Notes: generated from the sequence alone by a model not told the origin. Shown: positions 1-7,428, numbered from the stretch's first letter. The stretch: 12,596 nt of DNA from Alphaproteobacteria bacterium (GCA_024402835.1 JAKSSZ010000010.1:1-12596), one strand, 5' to 3'. Numbers and translations: made by a program.

Positions 1-115
1 TGGCTTTATTACAACAAGTGCGCAAGCCGGCTTGAATCGAATTTATTCTGGTAAAGATTTTATTGGAATTGGATTTGTAAAAGATGGTTTGCTTAAACCA
101 AAAAGAATAATATAA
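1..115 (+). CDS. truB: tRNA pseudouridine(55) synthase TruB, C-terminal end only
   Basis: The first complete codon is at base 2 and the frame stops with TAA at 113-115, giving 37 residues. They read through RIYSGKDFIGIGFVKDG and end LLKPKRII. This matches the C-terminal small domain of TruB, where a (V/R)xxGxFxGxG block is followed by 'LxPxR' and the end of the protein. TruB makes pseudouridine 55 in the T-loop of tRNAs; its catalytic Asp lies outside the window. The next gene, rpsO, starts 12 nt after the stop, and truB-rpsO is a classical bacterial order, which supports the call. Only a short tail is visible, so the assignment rests on this short match and on synteny. Confidence 0.75.
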   Translation, partial: GFITTSAQAGLNRIYSGKDFIGIGFVKDGLLKPKRII

Positions 116-127
116 AGGAAAAATACA

Positions 128-400
128 ATGTCCATAACAAAAGAGAAAAAAAGCGAATTAATCGCTACATTTAAAACAACAGAACACGATAACGGTGGTT
201 CAGCGGCTTCCCAAGTTGCTATTTTAACAGAACGTATCCGTAATTTAACAGAACACATGAAAGAAAATCATAATGATAAACATTCTAAACGTGGCTTGTT
301 ATTAATGGTAAATCGCCGTAAGAAATTATTGGCTTACATTAAAAATAAAAGTGTTTCTGAATATGAAGAGTTAATTAAAAAATTGGGTCTTCGTAAATAA
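128..400 (+). CDS. rpsO: 30S ribosomal protein S15
   Basis: Ninety residues, the usual S15 length (about 89). The family blocks are present in order: an N-terminal helix (residues 1-20), the HDNGGSAASQVAILTERIRNL segment at about 20-40 (the family usually reads DTGSxEVQ), the HxxDxHSKRGLL block that contacts 16S rRNA at about 48-58, and the C-terminal MVNRRKKLLAYI...YEELIKKLGLRK. S15 binds 16S rRNA early in 30S assembly. The start is supported by AAGGAA at 115-120, seven bases before the ATG. It follows truB closely and is followed at once by a strong hairpin, so it is probably the last gene of its transcript. In other bacteria S15 represses its own mRNA through a leader structure; no such structure is obvious in the short leader here. 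Confidence 0.98.
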   Translation: MSITKEKKSELIATFKTTEHDNGGSAASQVAILTERIRNLTEHMKENHNDKHSKRGLLLMVNRRKKLLAYIKNKSVSEYEELIKKLGLRK

Positions 401-430
401 AAAAATACCGACAATATGTCGGTATTTTTT
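401..430. terminator. Bidirectional intrinsic terminator between rpsO and mnmE
   Basis: A perfect 13-bp stem pairs 401-413 (A-run, then TACCGACA) with 417-429 (TGTCGGTA, then T-run) around a 3-nt loop. A-tract and T-tract flank both sides, so it can terminate rpsO rightward and mnmE leftward. It begins immediately after the rpsO stop and lies 16 nt beyond the mnmE stop. Confidence 0.93.
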
Positions 431-445
431 ATAAAATGACAATCT

Positions 446-1738
446 TTACTTTCCTAAACACAATTGGGAAAATGTTGCATCTGCAATTTCTTTTGTTGTA
501 ATAACACCCAAAATTTTACCGATATAATCTGCGCTATATTTTAAATGTTCTGCAAATATATCATAATTTTGTGAATCTTCTGTTATTGCTAATTCTAATT
601 CATGGATTGCATTTTGTAATAATTCAAAAGTTCTTTCGTTTATGGCAACTGTGCTTTCTGAATTATCCATTAAATTATGCATATTTTGTTTTATTATATC
701 TAACAATTTATCAAACCCTGTGCCATTTTTTACAGAAGTATAAACGACATTTGTATTTGTCGTATCTGATAATAAATCTGATTTATTTACAATTATTATT
801 TCATTTGAATCTATGTTTTCCGGAACAGAATTATAAACATGCAAAATTAAATCTGCGTTTTCTATTTCATTATATGTTCTTTCTATACCCATTTGTTCTA
901 TGGTATCTGCTGTTTCGCGTAATCCGGCAGTATCGGATAAATTGACCAAATAACCATCTATGTCTATTTGCGTTGATACAACGTCGCGTGTTGTTCCGGC
1001 AATATCGGAAACTATTGCACGATTTTGACCGACTAATTTATTAAATATAGACGATTTTCCAACATTTGTTTCGCCAACTAATACTATATTAAAACCATTA
1101 CGCAAAGCGCTTGTCCCACGATAGCCCGCAATGGCTGTTTTTAATTCATTTAATAATGTTGTTGTTTTCTGTATTATTGTTTGTTCTATGTTTTTTGGTA
1201 AATCATCGCTATCATAATCTAAAATTGCAGCAGAATACGCAGATATTTCTATCATTTGATTTCGCCATGAATTATAAATCTTTTCATCACCACCGGTCAT
1301 AGATTTTAATGCAGATAATCTTTGTTTATCTGTTTGTGCATTTAGCAACGCAATCAAACCATCAACATTTGTTAAATCAATTTTGTTGTTTTCAAAAGCC
1401 CGTCTGGAAAACTCCCCGCGTTGTGCAATTCTGCAATTATGTTCGCGCAAGAAACTAAAAATTTTGTCTATTACGGCTGGCGCCCCATGTGAATGAATTT
1501 CTATGATATCTTCGCCAGTAAAAGAATTAGGCGATTGAAAAAATATAGCAATACATTGGTCTATTAAATCGCCGCTATCATCAGTAAAGTTTGTAAAATA
1601 AGCATGACGTGAATCTATTTTTACTTTATTCACAATTCTGGAAAACAATTTTTGTAATGTTGAACCACTTACCCGAATAACAGCAACCCCAGATTTACCG
1701 ATACCACTGGATAAAGCAAAAATATTGTCGTTTGTCAT
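446..1738 (-). CDS. mnmE: tRNA modification GTPase MnmE (TrmE)
   Basis: 430 residues. The N-terminal folate-binding TrmE domain (about 1-118) begins DNIFALSSGIGKSGVAVIRVSG and includes the FTGEDIIEIHSHGAP and RRAFENNKIDL blocks. The central helical domain carries an inserted G domain with G1 GETNVGKS (222-229), the TTRD switch (249-252), G3 DTAG (269-272) and G4 NKSD (318-321). The protein ends in CLGK (427-430), the variant of the family's CxGK motif whose Cys is needed for tRNA modification. With MnmG it forms the (carboxymethyl)aminomethyl group on wobble U34 of several tRNAs. Its ATG overlaps the ruvA stop by one base (TAATG on the minus strand), so it is probably translationally coupled to ruvA. 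All motifs are intact. Confidence 0.97.
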   Translation of the reverse strand: MTNDNIFALSSGIGKSGVAVIRVSGSTLQKLFSRIVNKVKIDSRHAYFTNFTDDSGDLIDQCIAIFFQSPNSFTGEDIIEIHSHGAPAVIDKIFSFLREHNCRIAQRGEFSRRAFENNKIDLTNVDGLIALLNAQTDKQRLSALKSMTGGDEKIYNSWRNQMIEISAYSAAILDYDSDDLPKNIEQTIIQKTTTLLNELKTAIAGYRGTSALRNGFNIVLVGETNVGKSSIFNKLVGQNRAIVSDIAGTTRDVVSTQIDIDGYLVNLSDTAGLRETADTIEQMGIERTYNEIENADLILHVYNSVPENIDSNEIIIVNKSDLLSDTTNTNVVYTSVKNGTGFDKLLDIIKQNMHNLMDNSESTVAINERTFELLQNAIHELELAITEDSQNYDIFAEHLKYSADYIGKILGVITTKEIADATFSQLCLGK

Positions 1739-2304
1739 TATTTACTCGTTATTTCTTTTAACGCCAAAGGAACCAATTTAGACAAATCTAAATCTGGATT
1801 TTGTGCAACCAAATGCTGGGCCATATCTATAATGTCCATACGATGATAACCTAAACTTTCCAAAGCAGATAATAAATCTGGCAAAACACCTGTTGATTCG
1901 GTTGTTTCAAATGACACAGAGCCAACTTTGCTTTTTAATTCCAATATTATTTTTTCTGCTACCTTTTTACCAACACCGGGGGTCATAGCAATTGTTTTTG
2001 CATCACCTGTTGATATGGCTGTCAATAATGTATCTGTTTTTATTGTTGCCATAACAGCCAATGCCACCTTTGGGCCAACGCCGGAAACACTTGTTAATTG
2101 ATTGAATAAACCTTGGGCTGATACGGTTGAAAAACCGAATAATCGTATTGAATCTTCACGAACAATTGTTTCTATCCACAGTGCTATATTTTCTTTCAAT
2201 GAAAATATTTCGGGTGTATAAACTTTATAACCAACCCCGTTTACCATTAAAATAATAAATCCGTCGCCGATATAATCAACAACTCCTTGCAATTTTCCAA
2301 TCAT
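1738..2304 (-). CDS. ruvA: Holliday junction branch migration subunit RuvA
   Basis: 188 residues, slightly shorter than the usual ~200. The start MIGKLQGVVDYIGDGFIILMVNGVGYKVYTP is the N-terminal OB-fold domain. Two helix-hairpin-helix motifs follow: SVSGVGPKVALA (about 73-84) and TPGVGKKVAEKIILEL (about 108-123). The C-terminal three-helix RuvB-binding domain (about 143-188) includes ALESLGY. RuvA tetramers bind four-way junctions and load RuvB. The start is supported by an AAAGGA on the minus strand just upstream of the ATG. ruvA is first of the leftward ruvA-mnmE pair; ruvB is not in the window and ruvC lies about 3 kb away in another operon, so the usual ruvCAB cluster is broken up here. 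Confidence 0.97.
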   Translation of the reverse strand: MIGKLQGVVDYIGDGFIILMVNGVGYKVYTPEIFSLKENIALWIETIVREDSIRLFGFSTVSAQGLFNQLTSVSGVGPKVALAVMATIKTDTLLTAISTGDAKTIAMTPGVGKKVAEKIILELKSKVGSVSFETTESTGVLPDLLSALESLGYHRMDIIDMAQHLVAQNPDLDLSKLVPLALKEITSK

Positions 2305-2353
2305 TTGTTATCCTTTAACTGTATTTTAATCTAATTAAATCAAAAGGTCAAAT
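2305..2353. promoter_or_regulatory. Divergent promoter region of ruvA and yebC
   Basis: Only 49 bases separate the two divergent starts. They hold the ribosome binding sites of both genes (AAAGGA for ruvA on the minus strand, AAGG before yebC) and an AT-rich core that must contain both promoters. I see no clear -35/-10 pair, so no exact sites are proposed. Confidence 0.5.
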
Positions 2354-3070
2354 ATGAGTGGACACAGTAAATGGCACAACATACAGCACAAAAAAGGGCT
2401 GGTTGATGCGGCACGTAGTGGTTTATTTACAAAACTTGCACGTGAAATAACAATGGCGGCAAAATTGGGGGATAAAAATCCAGAAAACAACCCCAGATTA
2501 CGTTTAGCAATTTTACAAGCACGTAAAAATTCTATGCCAAATGATAACATTAAACGCGCTATTGACAAGGCATCTGGTTCAAATACAGAAAACTTTGTAG
2601 CCGTTCGTTACGAAGGGTACGGTCCAAATGCGGTTCCAGTTATTGTTGAAGCATTAACAGATAATCCACGCAGAACAGTTCCGGAAATCCGTAATATTTT
2701 TGCTAAAAATGGTGGTAATATGGGCGAAGAAGGTTCTGTTGTCTTTATGTTTTCACATGTTGGTCAAATTATGTATCCTGCATCTATTGGCAAAACCGAA
2801 GATGAAATGATGGAAATAATTATGGAATTTGATGTTGATAATCTTGAATCGTCCGAGGAAGGTTTTATTATCACAACAAAACCAGAAAACTTTATGACAA
2901 TACAAAAGGCGTTGTCTGATAAACTTGGCGAACCAGATAGTGCGGAATTAACATGGGTTCCAAATATGCCAATAGATTTAGATGATGAAGCGTATGCAAA
3001 AATAGAAAAATTAGTTGATGCTTTGGATGATAATGATGATGTCCAAAAAGTATTTACGGCAGCAAACTAA
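2354..3070 (+). CDS. yebC: YebC/TACO1-family protein
   Basis: 238 residues, close to the usual ~245. The N-terminus MSGHSKWHNIQHKKG..D..RSGLFTKLAREI is the hallmark of the family, followed by the LRLAILQARKNSMPNDNIKRAIDKASG block and the YEGYGPNAVPVIVEALTDNPRRTVPEIRN block. Three domains are expected and the full length is present. The family was long annotated as transcriptional regulators; more recent work links it to translation, with the mitochondrial homologue TACO1 a translational activator and bacterial YebC reported to relieve stalling at proline stretches. It is divergent from ruvA, a common neighbour in alphaproteobacteria (often yebC-ruvC-ruvA-ruvB), and ends at a strong bidirectional terminator, so it is likely monocistronic. 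Confidence 0.96.
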   Translation: MSGHSKWHNIQHKKGLVDAARSGLFTKLAREITMAAKLGDKNPENNPRLRLAILQARKNSMPNDNIKRAIDKASGSNTENFVAVRYEGYGPNAVPVIVEALTDNPRRTVPEIRNIFAKNGGNMGEEGSVVFMFSHVGQIMYPASIGKTEDEMMEIIMEFDVDNLESSEEGFIITTKPENFMTIQKALSDKLGEPDSAELTWVPNMPIDLDDEAYAKIEKLVDALDDNDDVQKVFTAAN

Positions 3071-3089
3071 TAAAAAAGAAAAATATATA

Positions 3090-3115
3090 AAAAAGCCGGT
3101 AAAAACCGGCTTTTT
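3090..3115. terminator. Bidirectional terminator between yebC and the secB operon
   Basis: An 11-bp perfect stem pairs AAAAAGCCGGT (3090-3100) with ACCGGCTTTTT (3105-3115) around an AAAA loop. It is A-rich upstream and T-rich downstream on both strands. It lies 19 nt after the yebC stop and 14 nt past the end of the convergent lipoprotein gene, so it can serve both. Confidence 0.93.
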
Positions 3116-3129
3116 ATTTTGTATTTAAA

Positions 3130-3474
3130 TTAATCGCGCACATCTGTAAAAGCCGCTTTTTTACCGGTTTCTGAAATTATATATATTGCTTCGTATTGTG
3201 CAGCATGAATTTTTCCATCTTCATACAATATTTTTGTTTCACAATGACGAGAATTTTTCTTGTTTAATGCTGGAACTTCAATAATTTCATTAATTTGTTT
3301 AGCTTTAAATGTTGTTTTGTTACCAAACAACGGAGAATTTACATCGTTGTTTGTTTCGGTCCATGTTAATGCCAACAATTCTTGTTTTATATTTTTATCC
3401 CAACATTTTGGCGCATCAACTTTATTACAAGCCGAAACACATAATGCTAAAAGCAATAAATAAAATGGTTTCAT
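3130..3474 (-). CDS. Small predicted lipoprotein of unknown function, downstream of secB
   Basis: 114 residues, not recognised as a named family. The N-terminus MKPFYLLLLALCVSAC is a lipoprotein signal peptide: one positive charge, a hydrophobic stretch, and a lipobox VSAC with the lipidated Cys at residue 16. The mature part is about 99 residues, with two more Cys (residues 24 and 78) that could form a disulfide, and no membrane segment. A strong purine-rich ribosome binding site (AGGGAGAG on the minus strand) supports the start. It begins 18 nt after the secB stop, so it is probably in the secB transcript and ends at the shared terminator. An envelope location is well supported by the signal; the function is unknown. 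Confidence 0.8.
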   Translation of the reverse strand: MKPFYLLLLALCVSACNKVDAPKCWDKNIKQELLALTWTETNNDVNSPLFGNKTTFKAKQINEIIEVPALNKKNSRHCETKILYEDGKIHAAQYEAIYIISETGKKAAFTDVRD

Positions 3475-3492
3475 TCTCTCTCCCTTTCTTTT

Positions 3493-3951
3493 TTATTGGT
3501 TTGCTGGTGCTGGGGTTGCAGATTGTTTCTTTTGATTGTTTTCATACAAAGCGGTGAAATCAAAGAATTGCATATTAAATGGAGACATTCCCGATTCGCT
3601 GGTCAATCTTGTAACAAGTGCGCGAACAGCTGGGAACAATAATGTTGGAACATCTATTAACAATATTCTTTTCAAAGATTCTTCATCTTTTTCTTCACAT
3701 TGAACCAAACCAGAATAAGTAGATTCTATTAAAAAGATTGTTTTATCTAATTTTTCTAATTTTGAATGAACTTTTGTAATCAAATCTACCATATATACAT
3801 TATTTTCAGATGCTTTTATATTTATACTTACATCCATTTTTACAGCGGCTTGGTTGTTTTCGCTGTCTTGTTTGAAAAATAATTCTGGTACATTTGGACT
3901 TTCAAAAGAAATGTCTTTTACGAATTGAGAAATAATATTAAACTTTTGCAT
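3493..3951 (-). CDS. secB: Protein-export chaperone SecB
   Basis: 152 residues, the usual SecB length. Diagnostic blocks are QFVKDISFESPNVPELF near the N-terminus, followed by the beta-sheet segment with MDVSINIKA, then the LIDVPTLLFPAVRALVTRLTSESGMSPFNMQFFDFTALYEN block that forms the conserved C-terminal half. SecB is a homotetrameric cytosolic chaperone that keeps precursors unfolded and hands them to SecA. The tail is short and A/P/Q-rich, as is common. The start has a very good ribosome binding site (AAGGAG, complement of 3959-3964, seven bases upstream). It is divergent from mltA and probably co-transcribed with the small lipoprotein gene. SecB occurs in proteobacteria with an outer membrane, consistent with lptG and mltA here. 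Confidence 0.96.
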   Translation of the reverse strand: MQKFNIISQFVKDISFESPNVPELFFKQDSENNQAAVKMDVSINIKASENNVYMVDLITKVHSKLEKLDKTIFLIESTYSGLVQCEEKDEESLKRILLIDVPTLLFPAVRALVTRLTSESGMSPFNMQFFDFTALYENNQKKQSATPAPANQ

Positions 3952-4032
3952 TCAGTTGCTCCTTTTTTTATAGCTAAGTTTATGATAATATAGCATATAT
4001 AATAAATGTATTACAAGCAAGGGTTTTATAAA
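3952..4032. promoter_or_regulatory. Divergent promoter region of secB and mltA
   Basis: This 81-nt spacer separates divergent starts. A consensus -10 hexamer TATAAT at 3998-4003 points toward mltA, with only a weak TAAGTT (3975-3980) at -35 distance. The secB side has no clear pair. The mltA ribosome binding site is AAGGG at about 4019-4023. Confidence 0.45.
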
Positions 4033-5127
4033 ATGTCTAAATTTAACACTATTATGAAGTTTTTGGGATTATTTGTTATAACGGGCGTAATAACTGGTTG
4101 TGATTTATCAACACCAATGCATGTTGGAAACAACTCTAAAACACCATCTAATTTACATGCTGTTAGTTTTAGTTCTTTACCAGATTGGAAAAATGATGAT
4201 GTAAGATATGCCTTGCAAGCATTTCGTAATACATGTAAAGCAAAAATCAATTTTGGCGGGTTGGTTGTTCCAGATGCAGAATTATTACAAGAAAAATGTA
4301 ATCTGCTTCCAAATGCTTCCGCTGATATTGCAACGGTTCGTGCATGGTTTGAATCGCATTTTCAACCATACCAAGTTTATAATGAAAATGGTGATAATAC
4401 TGGTGTTTATACCGGCTATTATTCCCCGGTAATAAATGGTTGCAGAAATCAAACCTCTGTTTGTAATGAACCAATTATGGCAACACCGCAAAATAAAAGT
4501 TTCAAAGGTATAGATAAAAAAACAATTGTTGCTAATAAAATTGGCCGTGTTTTATATTGGGCAAATATAGTGGATGTCCAAAATTTACAGATTCAGGGTT
4601 CTGGTATGTTAAAACTAGAAGACGGAACAATGGTAAAATTAAATTTTTCAGCCGTAAATGATATGCCATTTAAATCTATTGGCGCACAATTACAAGAAAG
4701 AAAAATAAAGCCAGCTGGAGGATATTCTGCTGATGCTGTATGGGAATATTTGAAACAAAATCCAACATTGGCAAAAGAAGTTATATATAACAACCCCAGA
4801 TATGTTTATTTTTATGAAAGCCCACAACAAAGTGTTATTGGTAAATTGGGAACTCCTTTGTCAAAAATTCGTAGTATAGCCGTTGATGATTCTATATATA
4901 CTGTTGGTTTGCCGGTTTATATAAATACAACATTATCAAATGGACAAAGTTTTAACAGATTGATGATTGCCCAAGATACAGGTGGCGCAATAAAGGGTTG
5001 GATACGTGCAGATATCTTTTTTGGAACGGGCGATGAAGCATATAAAGTTGCGCACGGTCAATATTCCAAAGGAAAAATGTTTGTTTTAATGCCAAAAGAA
5101 TATACTTATGTCAAACCAACAAAATAA
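4033..5127 (+). CDS. mltA: Membrane-bound lytic murein transglycosylase A (MltA), lipoprotein
   Basis: MltA cleaves the MurNAc-GlcNAc bond of peptidoglycan, forming 1,6-anhydroMurNAc. I place the start at 4033, not at the in-frame ATG at 4006, because 4033 gives a proper lipoprotein signal (MSKFNTIMKFLGLFVITGVITGC, lipidated Cys at residue 23) and has AAGGG upstream, while 4006 overlaps the likely -10 element. The protein is then 364 residues. Family blocks: VYTGYYSP (MltA insert region), VDVQNLQIQGSG, NPRYVYFYE, and the C-terminal 3D domain with AQDTGGAIKGWIRADIFFGTGDEA, where the conserved Asp residues include the catalytic acid. It is first of a rightward run; the DUF721 gene overlaps its 3' end or starts just after it. 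Confidence 0.94.
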   Translation: MSKFNTIMKFLGLFVITGVITGCDLSTPMHVGNNSKTPSNLHAVSFSSLPDWKNDDVRYALQAFRNTCKAKINFGGLVVPDAELLQEKCNLLPNASADIATVRAWFESHFQPYQVYNENGDNTGVYTGYYSPVINGCRNQTSVCNEPIMATPQNKSFKGIDKKTIVANKIGRVLYWANIVDVQNLQIQGSGMLKLEDGTMVKLNFSAVNDMPFKSIGAQLQERKIKPAGGYSADAVWEYLKQNPTLAKEVIYNNPRYVYFYESPQQSVIGKLGTPLSKIRSIAVDDSIYTVGLPVYINTTLSNGQSFNRLMIAQDTGGAIKGWIRADIFFGTGDEAYKVAHGQYSKGKMFVLMPKEYTYVKPTK

Positions 5128-5449
5128 TATGTTTAATAAATTAAAAAAAAGAAAAGCAAAACCACAAACAATAGCAAGCGCTTTCGGTGATTTATTACAT
5201 ATTATGAAAGTGCGCGTATCCGATAGCGATTTAATAAATAATTGGGAAACAATCGTTGGCTCTGAAATATCTGCTATTGCAAAAGTATTATGTGTTAAAA
5301 CAACAAAAGACAACAGATTTAATGTTGTGTTGCAACCTGTGACTCCTGCTTTTGCTCTTGAATTGTCTTATCATGTCCAAGAATGTATTGAAAAAATAAA
5401 TCATTATTACAGACAAGATATCGTGGCTAAAATAACTATAAGGAAATAA
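5108..5449 (+). CDS. DUF721 / DciA-like protein, possible replicative helicase loader
   Basis: 113 residues matching the DUF721 pattern: a basic N-terminus (KKRKAKPQT), then FGDLLHIMKVRVSDSDLINNWETIVGSEISAIAKVLCV (family core W..IVG..IA..), a variable segment, and SYHVQECIEKINHYY..DIVAKITIRK. DUF721 proteins include DciA, which helps load the DnaB helicase in bacteria lacking DnaC or DnaI; assigning that role here is inference from the family. The start at 5108 overlaps mltA by 20 nt; a second in-frame ATG at 5129, one base after the mltA stop, is an equally possible start and would remove seven residues. Neither has a strong ribosome binding site, so translational coupling to mltA is likely. 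ruvC follows two bases after the stop. Confidence 0.8.
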   Translation: MSNQQNNMFNKLKKRKAKPQTIASAFGDLLHIMKVRVSDSDLINNWETIVGSEISAIAKVLCVKTTKDNRFNVVLQPVTPAFALELSYHVQECIEKINHYYRQDIVAKITIRK

Positions 5450-5451
5450 AA

Positions 5452-5934
5452 TTGTCCAGTCCAAAAAGAATTATTGGCATAGACCCCGGATTATTACATA
5501 CCGGTTGGGCAGTCATAGATTGTGCAGGTTCCCAAAGAAATTATATTGCAAGTGGTGTTATTTTACCGCCAACAAAAATACCATTTGCAGAAAGATTGGC
5601 TTTTATATTTAATAATGTTTCAGATTTGTGCAACGAATACAAACCAGATGAATGTGGAATCGAAGTTATATTTGTAAATAAAAACGCAAAAACAACATTA
5701 TTGCTGGGGCAGGCACGTGCATCTGCTATGACGGCCATAGCGGTCAATGGAATACCTGTATTTGAATACGAACCAAATAAAGTAAAAAAAACATTAACAT
5801 CTGCGGGACATGCAGACAAAGAACAAATTTACAGAATGCTTAAAATATTGCTTCCAAAAGCAAACCCAAAAACAGCAGATGAAAGTGATGCCATAGCCAT
5901 AGCACTTACACACGCAAACACATCAAGATTTTAA
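5452..5934 (+). CDS. ruvC: Crossover junction endodeoxyribonuclease RuvC
   Basis: 160 residues with the four RuvC acidic catalytic residues visible: Asp11 in IGIDPGL, Glu71 in CGIEVIFVNKNAKTTLLLGQARA, and Asp143 and Asp146 in TADESDAIAIALTH (same three-residue spacing as in E. coli). The HADKEQI block before the last pair is also typical. RuvC is a dimeric resolvase that nicks Holliday junctions after RuvAB branch migration. The start is TTG at 5452, chosen because it is the only start that gives the standard N-terminus and because AGGAA (5441-5445) lies six bases upstream. It begins two bases after the DUF721 stop and is last in the mltA run. It faces the J-domain gene with a 3-nt gap and no clear terminator. 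Confidence 0.97.
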   Translation: MSSPKRIIGIDPGLLHTGWAVIDCAGSQRNYIASGVILPPTKIPFAERLAFIFNNVSDLCNEYKPDECGIEVIFVNKNAKTTLLLGQARASAMTAIAVNGIPVFEYEPNKVKKTLTSAGHADKEQIYRMLKILLPKANPKTADESDAIAIALTHANTSRF

Positions 5935-5937
5935 ATT

Positions 5938-6417
5938 TTATTTATTAAAGTATTTTTTTAATACTTCGTATGCATTTGTAATTTTTTTAAATATCACTGA
6001 ATTTTTGTCTTTCGTTATGTCGGGATGATATTTTTTTGCAAGAGTTCTGTATTTTGCCCCAACCTCTTTCCATGTGGCGGTTATTGGTAAATCTAAACAA
6101 CTAAAAGCAGATACAATATTATCTGGCAATTTTTGTGATGTATTCTCTGTTTTTCCGGATACAAAATCTTTCCAAAACTTTTCAAAACTATTGTCTGTAT
6201 TACTTTTTTTATCTTTCAGTGTTGTTCCAAAAGTATCTTTTTCCCAATCTTCTTCTATTTCTTCGGGGGTCATACCTTCGTAAAAGTTCCATTTTTTATT
6301 ATATTCTTCGGCATGTTCTTTACAAAACCACCAAAAACTGTTTAATTTATTGTCTTTTGGTAATTTGTATATACCGGCTTTTTTGCACCCTTTGTGATTA
6401 CATCTTTTGTATAACAT
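5938..6417 (-). CDS. J-domain protein with N-terminal Cys/His block (alphaproteobacterial type)
   Basis: 159 residues. The N-terminal part (about 1-62) has Cys6, Cys11, Cys32 and His35 in CNHKGC and WWFCKEHAEEYN, a possible metal site, followed by KWNFYEGMTPEEIEEDW. A linker (about 63-97) leads to a C-terminal J domain (about 104-155) with the essential HPD at 131-133 in KKYHPDITKD. The family is widespread in alphaproteobacteria as a 'DnaJ domain protein' of undefined client. The J domain should stimulate the ATPase of DnaK; which substrates it delivers is unknown. The gene is last in the lptG - small ORF - xerD run: its ATG overlaps the xerD stop by one base and a GGAGAG ribosome binding site lies just upstream. 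Confidence 0.88.
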   Translation of the reverse strand: MLYKRCNHKGCKKAGIYKLPKDNKLNSFWWFCKEHAEEYNKKWNFYEGMTPEEIEEDWEKDTFGTTLKDKKSNTDNSFEKFWKDFVSGKTENTSQKLPDNIVSAFSCLDLPITATWKEVGAKYRTLAKKYHPDITKDKNSVIFKKITNAYEVLKKYFNK

Positions 6418-7286
6418 TAAATCTCTCCGAAATCTTTATTTTTTGCTAATGGGTGTGCTTTTTCTACCGTTTTTCGTAAAGTTTCGGGAAGAATATGAGT
6501 ATATATTTGTGTCGTTGATATATCTTCGTGTCCCAACATTGTTTGTATTGCACGTAAATTTGCACCACCTTCAAGTAAATGCGAAGCAAAAGAATGTCTT
6601 AAAACGTGTGGGCTTACTCTATCTGGTGATATTCCAGCCAATACAGCGCATTTTTTTAATATTTTAAAAAAACCATCTCTGGTAATATGGCCAGATTTTC
6701 CATTTGATGGAAATACGTATTTAGAATCTGTATCGCCACGATATTTTAACCAATTTTGTAAAGATTTTTGTGCAGACTCATGCATAGGAACCAATCTTTC
6801 TTTCGCACCTTTCCCGTGTATAAGTAATTTGTCACCCAGATTTGCAGTTAGTGGTAATTCACATAATTCTGATACCCTTAAACCCGAAGCATATAACAAT
6901 TCAATCATGCACGATAATCTTATAGATGTTTTTATATCCCCCGCCGAAGAGATTAATAAATCTATTTCTTCTACTGATAAACATTTTGGTAATGTTTTAT
7001 TTTTTTTAGGTAACTCTATATTCATAGCAGGATTAGAAGTTATTATTTTTTCTGACATTAAAAATTTGTAAAAAGACCGAAAAGCACTTGCTTTTCTGGA
7101 CATGGAAGATGCTTTGCAATCTAAATTTGATAAATACGTTTGTATCGTTTTTGTGTTTTGTTGTAATAAATCCCCCAATGTTTGTTCCGCAATTTTTAAA
7201 TCAGATGCATAAGCATCTAATGTTTGTTTGCTACAACCTTTTTCAGCAGCCAACGCTTCCAAAAACATATCAATATATTTCATCAT
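6417..7286 (-). CDS. xerD: Site-specific tyrosine recombinase XerD
   Basis: 289 residues. The N-terminal SAM-like core-binding domain (about 1-90) is followed by the catalytic domain with all expected residues: Arg137 (YASGLRVSEL), Lys162 (GKGAKERLVPM), His227 and Arg230 (SPHVLRHSFASHLLEGGANLR), His253 (LGHEDISTTQ) and the nucleophile Tyr262 (IYTHI). XerD with XerC resolves chromosome dimers at dif at the septum under FtsK control. Distinguishing XerD from XerC by eye is not certain; length and C-terminal sequence favour XerD. It has two consecutive Met codons. Its start overlaps the stop of a 45-codon ORF (ATGA) and no good ribosome binding site is at the right distance, so coupling is likely. 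The surroundings are housekeeping genes, so it is not a phage integrase. Confidence 0.92.
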   Translation of the reverse strand: MMKYIDMFLEALAAEKGCSKQTLDAYASDLKIAEQTLGDLLQQNTKTIQTYLSNLDCKASSMSRKASAFRSFYKFLMSEKIITSNPAMNIELPKKNKTLPKCLSVEEIDLLISSAGDIKTSIRLSCMIELLYASGLRVSELCELPLTANLGDKLLIHGKGAKERLVPMHESAQKSLQNWLKYRGDTDSKYVFPSNGKSGHITRDGFFKILKKCAVLAGISPDRVSPHVLRHSFASHLLEGGANLRAIQTMLGHEDISTTQIYTHILPETLRKTVEKAHPLAKNKDFGEI

Positions 7287-7420
7287 GGGAATAATACAAC
7301 CTCGGTCAATTGGGGTGTTGTTTTAAATGATATTATCATCAAAACAATCAACGCAATTATAATGATATATAATATATATTTTTTATTATTCTTTTTTTTT
7401 CTGTAATATCCAGCAATCAT
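7283..7420 (-). CDS. Small single-pass membrane protein between lptG and xerD
   Basis: A 45-codon ORF, not recognised as a known family. It starts ATG (complement of 7418-7420) and ends TGA (complement of 7283-7285), overlapping the xerD ATG in an ATGA arrangement. An AGGTG ribosome binding site (complement of 7427-7431) overlaps the lptG stop codon, five bases before the ATG. The protein has a basic N-terminus (MIAGYYRKKKNNKKY), a strongly hydrophobic helix at about residues 16-31 rich in I and L, and a short C-terminal tail (SFKTTPQLTEVVLFP). By the positive-inside rule the N-terminus is cytosolic and the tail periplasmic. Tight fit on both sides argues for a real gene; the AT-rich, lysine-rich start means chance cannot be excluded. 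Confidence 0.6.
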   Translation of the reverse strand: MIAGYYRKKKNNKKYILYIIIIALIVLMIISFKTTPQLTEVVLFP

Positions 7421-7428
7421 ATTCACAC

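Noticed and set aside
571..945. 124-codon hydrophobic plus-strand ORF inside mnmE
   Set aside because: It is antisense to a conserved GTPase gene with complete motifs; Leu/Tyr/Phe-rich frames opposite AT-rich genes are common shadows, and no ribosome binding site supports it.
4006..4032. Upstream ATG at 4006 as the mltA start
   Set aside because: It adds nine residues before a well-formed lipoprotein signal, has no ribosome binding site, and lies right after the probable -10 hexamer.
6417..7286. xerD as part of a mobile element or integron
   Set aside because: Flanks are housekeeping genes in an overlapping operon, with no attachment-site repeats, transposase or phage genes nearby.
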